From DASTSN01 sp035760665 (GTDB lineage: Bacteria; Bacteroidota; Bacteroidia; Chitinophagales; Chitinophagaceae): DNA of 64,000 nucleotides. The stretch lies in NCBI GenBank assembly GCA_035760665.1, contig DASTSN010000085.1, positions 47,583 through 111,582 of the forward strand, given 5' to 3'. The notes beneath the pieces were generated by a model. It was given only the letters and a program-made list of their open reading frames with translations, was not told the origin of the DNA and made no database searches. Position numbers and translations under genes: made by a program. Shown here in pieces: positions 35,181 through 42,990 of this stretch (positions are counted from its first letter, which is position 1; every line of letters begins with the position of its first letter).

Positions 35181-35236
35181 CAAATCAGCAGACTCAATAT
35201 GTTTTGATTTAGTCTTGTTCCAATTATCTTAGACCT

Positions 35237-36046
35237 ATGTTTAACTTCATTACACGGCGATCGTTACTGGTAAATATACTGGCAGCCATTTTTTTAGGGC
35301 TGGCAGCTTTATTCCTTTTTGTCATATCTCTCAACTGGATAACCCACCACGGAAAAGCCAGTATTGTGCCACTGGTGACAGGGAAAAGCCTGGATGATGC
35401 GACAAACTTGTTGGAAAAGCAGGGATTTGATGTTGTAATACAGGATTCCATTTACATTGATACTGTGCCACGCCTTGCTGTTATTCGCCAGGTGCCCGAT
35501 GCCGACGCAGTTGTAAAAGTCAACAGGACCGTTTATCTCACCATTAACCGCTCCGTACCGCCCTTGGTGGAAATGCCCAATCTCGTGGGCTACAGCTTTC
35601 GGAATGCTGAGATGGTGCTTAAAAATATGGGCCTGCGTATAGGTGATACGGTTTACAAACCTGATTTTGCCAAAAATGCTGTGCTGGAACAACAATATGA
35701 TCATAGCAAGATAGCACCCGGCACAAAAATCCGTCAGGGATCTTCGCTGACGCTGGTATTGGGTACCGGGGTGGGTAATACAGAATTTGTAGTGCCTAAC
35801 CTGGTAGGCTTGCCGTTTGGTCAGGCTAAAGCCTTGCTCGAATCGAATGGCCTCAGTGTAGGCGCAGTGGTATCTGATGCAGGGGTAACAGATACTGCGA
35901 ATGCATACATATACAGGCAAAATCCTGCGCGGTTTGGTGATGATAACAGGTTGCAGCATATCCGGCCGGGGCAAATGATCGATGTGTGGCTGAGCCTGCA
36001 AAAACCCGTAAGCGATAGTACCCAGGCGCAATCTTTACTTCAATAA
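35237..36046 (+). CDS. Membrane-anchored PASTA-domain protein
   Basis: A 269-residue protein: one N-terminal membrane segment (LLVNILAAIFLGLAALFLFVIS) and three consecutive PASTA domains in the periplasm, recognisable as VPLVTGKSLDDATNLLEKQGF, MPNLVGYSFRNAEMVLKNMGL and VPNLVGLPFGQAKALLESNGL. PASTA domains bind muropeptide stems and usually sit on Ser/Thr kinases or penicillin-binding proteins. Here there is no kinase or transpeptidase domain. Its place 56 bases after ddl suggests a cell-wall sensing or scaffolding job; this is inference. Confidence 0.9.
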   Translation: MFNFITRRSLLVNILAAIFLGLAALFLFVISLNWITHHGKASIVPLVTGKSLDDATNLLEKQGFDVVIQDSIYIDTVPRLAVIRQVPDADAVVKVNRTVYLTINRSVPPLVEMPNLVGYSFRNAEMVLKNMGLRIGDTVYKPDFAKNAVLEQQYDHSKIAPGTKIRQGSSLTLVLGTGVGNTEFVVPNLVGLPFGQAKALLESNGLSVGAVVSDAGVTDTANAYIYRQNPARFGDDNRLQHIRPGQMIDVWLSLQKPVSDSTQAQSLLQ

Positions 36047-36056
36047 AATATAAAAA

Positions 36057-36371
36057 ATGGAAAACATCACAGTGGACGAATTAAAAGCCCGTATCGACAC
36101 AGGCGAGGAGCTAAATCTCGTGGACGTACGTGAACCCTACGAGCATGAAGAATTTAATATCGGCGGAATTTTACATCCACTCGGTCAACTGCAGGCCATG
36201 ATGGCGGATGAACTGGAAGATTTGAAAGAAAAAGAGGTGATTTGTTATTGCCGCAGCGGTAACCGTAGCGGACAGGCCTGCCAAATCCTGGAAATGCTTG
36301 GATTTACGAATGTAAAAAATCTTTCTGGCGGCATGCTCGCCTGGCAGCAAAAGTTCGGAGCTGCAAAATAA
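36057..36371 (+). CDS. Single-domain rhodanese
   Basis: A 104-residue rhodanese-like protein, probably cytoplasmic as there is no signal peptide. Family motifs are VDVREPYEHEEFNIGGILHPLG and the active-site loop YCRSGNRSG with the catalytic cysteine at residue 65. Such proteins carry sulfur as a persulfide. It is 10 bases after the PASTA gene, so probably in the same transcript, without an obvious functional link. Confidence 0.92.
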   Translation: MENITVDELKARIDTGEELNLVDVREPYEHEEFNIGGILHPLGQLQAMMADELEDLKEKEVICYCRSGNRSGQACQILEMLGFTNVKNLSGGMLAWQQKFGAAK

Positions 36372-36396
36372 AAAAGCCGGTTTCACAACCGGCTTC
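36369..36396 (-). terminator. Terminator after the TonB-receptor gene
   Basis: AAGCCGGTTG and CAACCGGCTT-type arms pair around a short loop; on the minus strand a run of six T follows. It lies seven bases beyond the stop of the TonB receptor gene and also closes the rhodanese transcript on the plus strand, where the T-run is weak. Confidence 0.85.
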
Positions 36397-36402
36397 AAAC
36401 GA

Positions 36403-38574
36403 TCAAAGCCTGATATTAATACCCATCATGAAATTGGTACCAGCCATCGGGTAGTAATAATTTTCCGTTGTTAAACTTCCCCCGGTGATATAGCTATAGG
36501 TGTAGCCACTTGGTGCATACAGCTTATTAAAAATATTATTCACTCTCACGATCAGCGCCGCATCTTTTAGCCATCCCTTGTGTAAGGTATATGCCAGTTT
36601 AACATCCTGTACATAATAGGGATCAAGTTTCCTGTTGTTTTTTCCGGAATTATCGAGGTATTGCTTGCCGATATATTTACTGATGATATCTGCTGTAAAA
36701 TTTTTCACAGGGTAGAAACTGATTGTTGCTCCGCCTGTAACATTTGGGGACAGGGCAATATCAGTTGACTTGTAGGCAAATGATTTCTGACCGCCATTAT
36801 CATAATCGTCCACGTATTCTGTAAAGTTGAGCACTTTATTCCGGCTCAGTGTCAGGTTAGCAACGGCCTTTATCCATTCATTAATCGTTACACCGCCCTG
36901 CAGTTCAATTCCCAGGCGGTAGCTATTGGGGATATTGGTGCGGGTATAGGCGCCTACATCATTAATTTGTCCGGTTAAAACCAGCTGGTTTTTGTAGCGC
37001 ATATAATAAAAGGTACCGCCGAACCAGCCATTACGGGTATGCTTTTGTGCGCCCAGCTCGGTATCGTATAAACGCTCCGGTTCTGGCAGCTGATGAATGC
37101 CGGCTTCATAATCATCCCGGTTAGGTTCTTTATTTGCCACGCTGAACGATAGATAAGATTGCCAGCCGTTACGGGTGTAATAAATACCCGCTTTCGGGTT
37201 GAAGAAATGGTAGTGCTCATGAATCAGTAGCCCGGGATTGTTCCTAAAACCATCCAGGTTGTATTTTACATAGCGGTACTGCAGGTCGTAAAAATAATTC
37301 CAGTAGTGGCTGATCTGTGTTTGCTGTTTAACATAAAGATTAAAATCAGATTTCCTGGCGTTGAGGTTGTAATACCTGTAGTCGGGAACCGGTAAGCCGC
37401 CAGCTGCCCAGGTTACGTCACCGTAATGTAGACCATCATATCGTGTCCAACCGCCACCAAGGGTGAATTGTGATTTACCTGTATGGTATTGCAGCGAAAA
37501 AACATCGCCATAGAAATTATTATCCAGCCATAACTGGCGTACAAGATCTGTGGTAAAAACAGTATCCTGGCCGATCACCTGCGGAGAGAGTTTATAATCG
37601 CTGTAAGATTGAGCAGCTTTGTATTCTTCGTAATATCCTTTTCCTTTCGTGAGAAAAACGGCTGTGGTAAACAGGAGCCGGTTAGTAAACTGGTGGTTGA
37701 AAAAAAGCTGGTAATGATCTTGTTGGTAATTGTCTGTCTGGTTATTGTAGGGCGATCCGGGCTTTTCAGTACCGGCATAATTTACAGTGCGTCGCCCGGC
37801 CAGCAGGTCATCTTCTGATACACCATACCAGGCCTGGTAGGTTTTTTCTTTGCCGGAAATAATATTCAGCCGAATGGATGATTTTTTATTGAAATAAGCA
37901 GTTGAAAAATAAAATGATTTCAGGTCACTGCTGGCCCGGTCGATATAACCGTCGCTGCTGATTCTTGAAAGACGGATATCAGTAGCGAAATGCCCGCCGA
38001 GGATACCGGTGCCCGCTTTCACCGTATTTTTCCAGGTGTTAAACGAGCCGTACGAATTATTGAATTCGGCATAGGGTTTTTCCGTCACTTCATTTGTACT
38101 TAGGTTAATGGTGGCGCCGAAAGCGCCTGCTCCATTTGATGATGTGCCCACACCGCGCTGAATTTGAATGCTGCCTACCGAGGAGGCAAAATCAGGTAAA
38201 TCCACAAAAAAAGTGCCCTGGCTTTCGGCATCGTTATAAGGTATACCGTTAAGCGTGACATTGATACGGGTGGCGTCGGTACCTCGTATGCGGATACCCG
38301 TATAACCCACTCCGTTTCCGGCATCTGAGTTAATAATAACTGATGGCGTTTGATCCAGGATGAAAGGTAAATCCTGCCCCAGGTTTTGCTGGGCTATTTC
38401 TTGTTTTGACAAGTTGGTTTTGGTAAACGGCGCTTTCTCGCCCGCCCGGATAGCCCTTACTTCTACGGGTCCCAGCAGCAAAAAGCTGTCTTTTTTACTG
38501 GTTAATGAATCTTGCTGGGCAAAAAGGCTTGCAGCGGTTAAAAAGCTGGTAAGTGAAAGCAGAATCCTCTTCAT
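36403..38574 (-). CDS. TonB-dependent receptor, probable thiamin transporter
   Basis: A 723-residue outer-membrane receptor with signal peptide MKRILLSLTSFLTAASLFAQ, a plug domain (LSKQEIAQQNLGQDLPFIL, VGYTGIRIRGTDATRINVTLNGIP, GSIQIQRGVGTSSNGAGAFGATINL) and a C-terminal 22-strand-type barrel ending in an aromatic-poor final strand (TNFMMGINIRL). It moves a ligand across the outer membrane using TonB energy. A TPP riboswitch in its leader makes thiamin or a thiamin precursor the likely ligand; riboswitch-linked receptors of this kind are known in Bacteroidota. There is no SusD partner, as for vitamin receptors. Confidence 0.88.
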   Translation of the reverse strand: MKRILLSLTSFLTAASLFAQQDSLTSKKDSFLLLGPVEVRAIRAGEKAPFTKTNLSKQEIAQQNLGQDLPFILDQTPSVIINSDAGNGVGYTGIRIRGTDATRINVTLNGIPYNDAESQGTFFVDLPDFASSVGSIQIQRGVGTSSNGAGAFGATINLSTNEVTEKPYAEFNNSYGSFNTWKNTVKAGTGILGGHFATDIRLSRISSDGYIDRASSDLKSFYFSTAYFNKKSSIRLNIISGKEKTYQAWYGVSEDDLLAGRRTVNYAGTEKPGSPYNNQTDNYQQDHYQLFFNHQFTNRLLFTTAVFLTKGKGYYEEYKAAQSYSDYKLSPQVIGQDTVFTTDLVRQLWLDNNFYGDVFSLQYHTGKSQFTLGGGWTRYDGLHYGDVTWAAGGLPVPDYRYYNLNARKSDFNLYVKQQTQISHYWNYFYDLQYRYVKYNLDGFRNNPGLLIHEHYHFFNPKAGIYYTRNGWQSYLSFSVANKEPNRDDYEAGIHQLPEPERLYDTELGAQKHTRNGWFGGTFYYMRYKNQLVLTGQINDVGAYTRTNIPNSYRLGIELQGGVTINEWIKAVANLTLSRNKVLNFTEYVDDYDNGGQKSFAYKSTDIALSPNVTGGATISFYPVKNFTADIISKYIGKQYLDNSGKNNRKLDPYYVQDVKLAYTLHKGWLKDAALIVRVNNIFNKLYAPSGYTYSYITGGSLTTENYYYPMAGTNFMMGINIRL

Positions 38575-38637
38575 TTTACAATTTTAAATGGTTATAAATG
38601 AGAGGGAATGCTATAAACAGGGGAGCATCAAAAGGTT

Positions 38638-38728
38638 GTTCACCTTCCCTGCGCAGGCATTACCCTGATCAGGTTCTACGGGTATAATCTCAGATCCCGA
38701 CAATTTAGTCGGGAACACCCCGGGAACT
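38638..38728 (-). promoter_or_regulatory. TPP (THI-box) riboswitch
   Basis: On the minus strand the canonical TPP aptamer elements appear in order: GGGGTG, a P3-type hairpin CCCGAC/GTCGGG, CTGAGAT, ACCCGTAGAACCTGATC and GGGTAATGCCTGCGCAGGGAA. The closing P1 helix is GTTC at the 5' end and GAAC at the 3' end. The aptamer ends about 64 bases before the TonB receptor ATG. High TPP would then be expected to shut the gene off, through initiation or termination. Confidence 0.93.
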
Positions 38729-38761
38729 GTCACCTGCAGGTGGTTAACCATGCAGGCGGTG

Positions 38762-38769
38762 CAAAGATA
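38762..38769 (-). promoter_or_regulatory. -7 promoter element of the riboswitch leader
   Basis: TATCTTTG on the minus strand fits TAnnTTTG and lies 34 bases upstream of the aptamer 5' end. No TTG is at the ideal distance, so the -33 element is weak or differently spaced. Confidence 0.5.
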
Positions 38770-38840
38770 AGTAAGAAAATTATTTAGTATTCCTGTAACC
38801 TTTCAAACCGGATTACCGTATAACATATAAATCAACCTTT

Positions 38841-39560
38841 ATGCAGAAATTAATAGTATCCTTTTTGTTGGTGGCTGGCCTGTATACTGCCGTCGGGGCG
38901 CAAACAACAATACAGGATTCCCAGGCAGAAAAAAGAGATGTGGGTAGTTTTCACGGTATCGAAGTGTCCACCGGTATCCAGTTGTTACTGACGCACGGAA
39001 ATTCAGAAGATGTGGCCGTCAGCGCTGCGGAACCCGACTACCGCGATAAGATTGTCACTAAAGTGGAAAAAGGTATTTTAAAGATTTATTACGATAGCAA
39101 ACTTGGCGCCATTAACAGGCGACATGAAGATAAACGTCTTAAGGCCTACGTTTCATATAAAATGCTGGATGTGCTGCGGGTAAATACCGGGGCCGAAGTG
39201 AAGATTGACGGCCAATTATCCACGAACTATCTCGACCTGGATGCCAGCACTGGTGCAGAAATTTACGGCCAGATTAATATCGGTACTTTGAAGCTCAACC
39301 AGAGCACCGGCTCAAAAATTACTTTTAGCGGAAAAGCAGAAAAGCTGGAAGCTGATGGAGATACCGGAAGTAAATTTTTAGGTGAAGACCTGGAAGTGTC
39401 CACCTGCAGTGTGGAGGTAAGTACCGGGGCAGGCATATACATTACTGTGCAAAAGGATTTAAGCGTGAAAGCTTCCACCGGCGGATATGTAAAATATAAA
39501 GGCACAGCCGGCATCAAGACAATAAAAGCAAATACCGGCGGGTTTGTTACAAGAATCTGA
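38841..39560 (+). CDS. Exported GIN-domain (DUF2807) protein, copy 1
   Basis: A 239-residue secreted protein with signal peptide MQKLIVSFLLVAGLYTAVGAQ. The mature part is a GIN (DUF2807) right-handed beta-helix of repeated rungs. Each rung has a threonine-glycine turn: NTGAEVKI, STGAEIYG, STGSKITF, DTGSKFLG, STGAGIYI, STGGYVKY, NTGGFVTR. Family role is poorly known; members are abundant in Bacteroidota envelopes. It is followed 41 bases later by a paralogue of the same length, so the pair arose by tandem duplication. Confidence 0.88.
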   Translation: MQKLIVSFLLVAGLYTAVGAQTTIQDSQAEKRDVGSFHGIEVSTGIQLLLTHGNSEDVAVSAAEPDYRDKIVTKVEKGILKIYYDSKLGAINRRHEDKRLKAYVSYKMLDVLRVNTGAEVKIDGQLSTNYLDLDASTGAEIYGQINIGTLKLNQSTGSKITFSGKAEKLEADGDTGSKFLGEDLEVSTCSVEVSTGAGIYITVQKDLSVKASTGGYVKYKGTAGIKTIKANTGGFVTRI

Positions 39561-39601
39561 CCTTTTTAAACGATTTTGTTTTTACAATAAAAAACAGCAG
39601 T

Positions 39602-40321
39602 ATGAAAAAAATTATTGTGTCCATTTGCGGATGGCTGTTAGCCGGCACCTTATCTGCCCAGCAGGTCAACGATCCTAATGCTGAACTTCGCGATGCGAAA
39701 AACTTCCATTCTATCAAAGTGTCCAGCGCTTTCGATGTGTATCTTACACAAGGAAATGAAGAAACCGTAGCTGTTAGTGCATCTGACGAGAAATTTAAAG
39801 AACATATTAAAGTGGAAGTGGATGCTGGCGTGCTCCGTATTTGGCTTGATGCCGATAAAAAATTCTGGAAAGGCTGGAATACCGGCAAAATGAAACTAAG
39901 AGCCTACATCTCCTTTAAAACATTGGAAAAGCTGGAAGCCAGCGGCGCTTGCGATCTGAACATCGTAGGTGTGATAAAATCAGATGACCTGAAAATTGAT
40001 CTCTCCGGCGCCAGCGACCTAAAAGGTAAACTGGATATTGGTAAACTGGCCATTCAAATGAGCGGTGCATCAGATGCCAATGTGTCCGGCAGGGTGGCTC
40101 AGCTGAAGGCTGACCTTAGCGGTGCCTGCGATTTTAAAGGGTATGACCTGGAAACAGAATACTGCGATGTAGATGCCAGTGGCGCCAGTGGTATGAAAAT
40201 TACCGTGAACAAAGAACTGACAGCTGACCTTTCAGGTGCCAGCGATTTGTACTACAAAGGCAGCGGGTTGATCAGGGAAATAAAAACCAGCGGCTCCAGC
40301 AAAATCTCCCGTAAATCGTAA
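39602..40321 (+). CDS. Exported GIN-domain (DUF2807) protein, copy 2
   Basis: A second 239-residue GIN-domain protein, signal peptide MKKIIVSICGWLLAGTLSAQ. It starts with NAELRDAKNFHSIKVSSAFDVYLTQGN, parallel to copy 1 (KRDVGSFHGIEVSTGIQLLLTHGN). Its rungs use a different turn, serine-glycine-alanine-x-aspartate: ASGACDL, LSGASDL, MSGASDAN, LSGACDF, ASGASGM, LSGASDLYY. A terminator follows, so copies 1 and 2 may share a transcript. Confidence 0.9.
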   Translation: MKKIIVSICGWLLAGTLSAQQVNDPNAELRDAKNFHSIKVSSAFDVYLTQGNEETVAVSASDEKFKEHIKVEVDAGVLRIWLDADKKFWKGWNTGKMKLRAYISFKTLEKLEASGACDLNIVGVIKSDDLKIDLSGASDLKGKLDIGKLAIQMSGASDANVSGRVAQLKADLSGACDFKGYDLETEYCDVDASGASGMKITVNKELTADLSGASDLYYKGSGLIREIKTSGSSKISRKS

Positions 40322-40345
40322 AAGGCAGGGCAGTAAAAAAACAGA

Positions 40346-40379
40346 AAGCCGTTCAGCAGTGAACGGCTTTTTTTTTGTT
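40346..40379 (+). terminator. Terminator after the GIN-domain pair
   Basis: GCCGTTCA and TGAACGGC form a perfect 8-bp stem around GCAG and are followed by eight or more T. It lies about 25 bases after the stop of the second GIN gene and ends just where the tRNA promoter begins. Confidence 0.92.
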
Positions 40380-40409
40380 TGGTTAATAAATGCCGAAGCG
40401 TTACCTTTG
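40378..40409 (+). promoter_or_regulatory. Promoter of the initiator tRNA
   Basis: TTTG (40378-40381), a 20-base spacer and TACCTTTG (40402-40409) fit the Bacteroidota consensus. The tRNA begins 11 bases after the -7 box. The T-run of the preceding terminator forms part of the -33 region. Confidence 0.8.
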
Positions 40410-40419
40410 CAGGCCACAT

Positions 40420-40491
<72 letters not shown>

Positions 40492-40500
40492 CACAGAAAG

Positions 40501-40531
40501 GCCAAACCCAGGTTTGGCTTTTATTTTTCCT
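40501..40531 (+). terminator. Terminator after the initiator tRNA
   Basis: GCCAAACC and GGTTTGGC pair around a very short loop and are followed by TTTTATTTTT, about ten bases after the tRNA end. A normal site for ending a tRNA transcript. Confidence 0.8.
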
Positions 40532-40629
40532 GTACAGTTGCGCTTCAACTGACAAGGATTGATTACCTCTCAACTCTTGTAAGCTGTTTTTAGCAGCACA
40601 TTTGAAGACTGCAACGGGCAGTTTTTTTT

Positions 40630-41499
40630 ATGAAGTCAGGTTTTGTCAACATATTTGGTAAACCCAATGCCGGGAAAAGCACCCTGCTCAATGCACTGAT
40701 GCAGGAAAAGCTGGCTATTGTATCACCCAAAGTGCAAACAACCCGCCATCGTATCAAGGGATTTTTAACAACAAAAGAGTACCAGATTATTTTTTCGGAT
40801 ACTCCTGGCATCATTGATCCCCGGTATAAACTGCATGAAAAAATGATGCAGGCAGTGAAGAATGCCCTGGAAGATGCAGATGTCGCTTTACTGGTGTATG
40901 ATCTTACTGATCCGGATATGGAAGGTGCTGATGCTATATTCAGTACACTGAAATTACGTGTACCCGTTATCGTGGTGTGTAACAAAGCGGATGCGGCAGA
41001 TGCGGCAAAGGTGGAAAAAGCGACTGCTTTCTTTTCCGGGAAACCTTATGGCGCAAATGTAATCTGTGTTTCTGCCGCCCTTGGCACCAACCTGGATTTA
41101 TTGCTGTCGAAAATCGTGCACTACCTGCCCGAAGCTGAGCCGTTTTACAGCGAAGAAGATATCACCGATTTGCCAACCCGGTTTTTTGTTGCAGAAATCA
41201 TCCGTGAAAAAATTTATGAACTGTACCAGGAAGAGATTCCTTATCACAGCACGGTGCTGGTGCAGGAGTTCCGGGAGAAAAATACACTGATCAAGATACG
41301 GGCAGACGTCATTGTAAACCGGGAAACACAAAAGGGTATTATACTCGGCGAAAAGGGTGCTATGATCAAAAAGCTGGGAACGCTGTCACGCCAGGAAATC
41401 GAAAAATTTCTTGGTCAGAAAGTTTTCCTGGAATTGTTTGTAAAAGTGAAACCGAAATGGCGGGAAAACGAATTGCACCTTAAAGAATATGGGTACTGA
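40630..41499 (+). CDS. era: GTPase Era
   Basis: Era is an essential GTPase that helps 16S rRNA and 30S subunit maturation. The 289-residue protein has the GTPase boxes GKPNAGKST (G1), a T-rich switch region (QTTRHRIKG), DTPGI (G3) and NKAD (G4), then a C-terminal KH RNA-binding domain around ETQKGIILGEKGAMIKKLG. der, another ribosome-assembly GTPase, follows 38 bases downstream; the two are a functional pair. Confidence 0.96.
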   Translation: MKSGFVNIFGKPNAGKSTLLNALMQEKLAIVSPKVQTTRHRIKGFLTTKEYQIIFSDTPGIIDPRYKLHEKMMQAVKNALEDADVALLVYDLTDPDMEGADAIFSTLKLRVPVIVVCNKADAADAAKVEKATAFFSGKPYGANVICVSAALGTNLDLLLSKIVHYLPEAEPFYSEEDITDLPTRFFVAEIIREKIYELYQEEIPYHSTVLVQEFREKNTLIKIRADVIVNRETQKGIILGEKGAMIKKLGTLSRQEIEKFLGQKVFLELFVKVKPKWRENELHLKEYGY

Positions 41500-41537
41500 A
41501 AATTTCAAGAAAACGAACGCATTTAAATATCAGTTTT

Positions 41538-42854
41538 ATGGCAGGATTTACTGTAGCCATTGTCGGCCGGCCTAATGTGGGGAAAAGCACTTTCTTCAAC
41601 AGGTTGCTAGAGCAGCGAAAGGCAATTGTGGATGATATAAGCGGCGTCACCCGCGACAGGCAATACGGCGTGTGTGAATGGAACGGAAAGCTGTTTAATG
41701 TCATTGACACGGGCGGCTTTGTGCCGGATAGTGAAGATGTATTTGAACGGGAAATCCGTAAACAGGTCATCATTGCTGTGGAGGAAGCCAATGCCATTAT
41801 TTTTATGGTTGATGCCGCCACCGGGATTACCGACCTTGATGATGCTATGGCGGATATTTTACGACGGTCCACCAAACCTGTACTCCTGGTAGTAAATAAA
41901 GTTGACAATAGCGATCGCTTGCTGGAAGCCAATGAATTTTACAGTCTCGGATTCGAAACGATTTTCTTTATAGCGGCTGCCAGCGGTAGCGGTACCGGCG
42001 AGTTACTGGATGCGGTAACGGCGTTGATACCAGAAGAATTGGTTGCAGAAACACAAGAGCAGGCTGCATTGCCAAAATTTGCCATCATTGGCCAGCCGAA
42101 TGTTGGAAAATCTTCCCTGCTGAATGCCCTGGTGGGAGAGGAAAGAACGATTGTAAGTGAAATTGCCGGCACCACACGGGATACGATTCATACCCATTAC
42201 AATCTTTTCCAGAAGGAATTTATTTTAATAGATACTGCCGGCATCCGGCGGAAAACCAAGGTGCATGAAGACCTTGAATTTTATTCGGTGATCCGAGCTA
42301 TTAAAGCACTGGACGAAGCAGATGTATGCCTGCTGGTGCTGGATGCGGTAAAAGGAATAACTGCTCAGGATTTGAACATCTTCAGCCTGGCCGCCAGGAA
42401 GGGAAAAGGAGTGGTAGTGCTGGTAAATAAATGGGACCTGGTGAATAAAGAAACCAATACAGCCCGCGATTATGAAAAAGAATTAAAAGGCAGGCTGGCG
42501 CCCTTCAGCGATGTGCCGGTCCTGTTTATTTCTGCCAAGGAAAAAACGCGGATATTCAAAGCCATTGAAATGGCATTGCAGGTATATGATAGCCGGCAAC
42601 GTAAAGTTCCGACATCCAAACTTAACGAAGTCATGCTGAAAGCGGTGGAAGCCTATCATCCACCGGTGGTCCGGGGTCATCCTGTTAAAATAAAATACAT
42701 TACACAGTTGCCCACGCAGGTTCCTTCATTTGTATTTTTTTGTAATTACCCGGATGATATCAAACAACCGTATAAAAACTATCTGGAAAATAAACTCCGG
42801 GAACAATTTCATTTTTCTGGTGTGCCGGTCAGGTTGTTTTTCAGGAAAAAATAA
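41538..42854 (+). CDS. der: GTPase Der (EngA)
   Basis: Der carries two GTPase domains in tandem and a KH-like C-terminal domain, and works in 50S assembly. In this 438-residue copy G1 motifs occur twice (GRPNVGKSTFFN and GQPNVGKSSLLN), as do DTGGF/DTAGI and NKVD/NKWD. The C-terminus after about residue 350 is the KH-like domain. Length and motif order are normal. It follows era closely and is closed by a terminator. Confidence 0.97.
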   Translation: MAGFTVAIVGRPNVGKSTFFNRLLEQRKAIVDDISGVTRDRQYGVCEWNGKLFNVIDTGGFVPDSEDVFEREIRKQVIIAVEEANAIIFMVDAATGITDLDDAMADILRRSTKPVLLVVNKVDNSDRLLEANEFYSLGFETIFFIAAASGSGTGELLDAVTALIPEELVAETQEQAALPKFAIIGQPNVGKSSLLNALVGEERTIVSEIAGTTRDTIHTHYNLFQKEFILIDTAGIRRKTKVHEDLEFYSVIRAIKALDEADVCLLVLDAVKGITAQDLNIFSLAARKGKGVVVLVNKWDLVNKETNTARDYEKELKGRLAPFSDVPVLFISAKEKTRIFKAIEMALQVYDSRQRKVPTSKLNEVMLKAVEAYHPPVVRGHPVKIKYITQLPTQVPSFVFFCNYPDDIKQPYKNYLENKLREQFHFSGVPVRLFFRKK

Positions 42855-42875
42855 GTGGTTCAGCAGGAATTTATA

Positions 42876-42903
42876 AATCCTCCCGTAGCGGAGGATTTTT
42901 TGT
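42876..42903 (+). terminator. Terminator after der
   Basis: ATCCTCC and GGAGGAT pair around a CGTAGC loop and run into six T. It lies about 20 bases after the der stop. Confidence 0.9.
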
Positions 42904-42990
42904 TACCCCCCAGGATGGTCTTTTTTTATAAAAATTTCTTATATTAGTATTCCTCCACCCGTTGAAATCTTATCCTTAAAAATTAATGTT

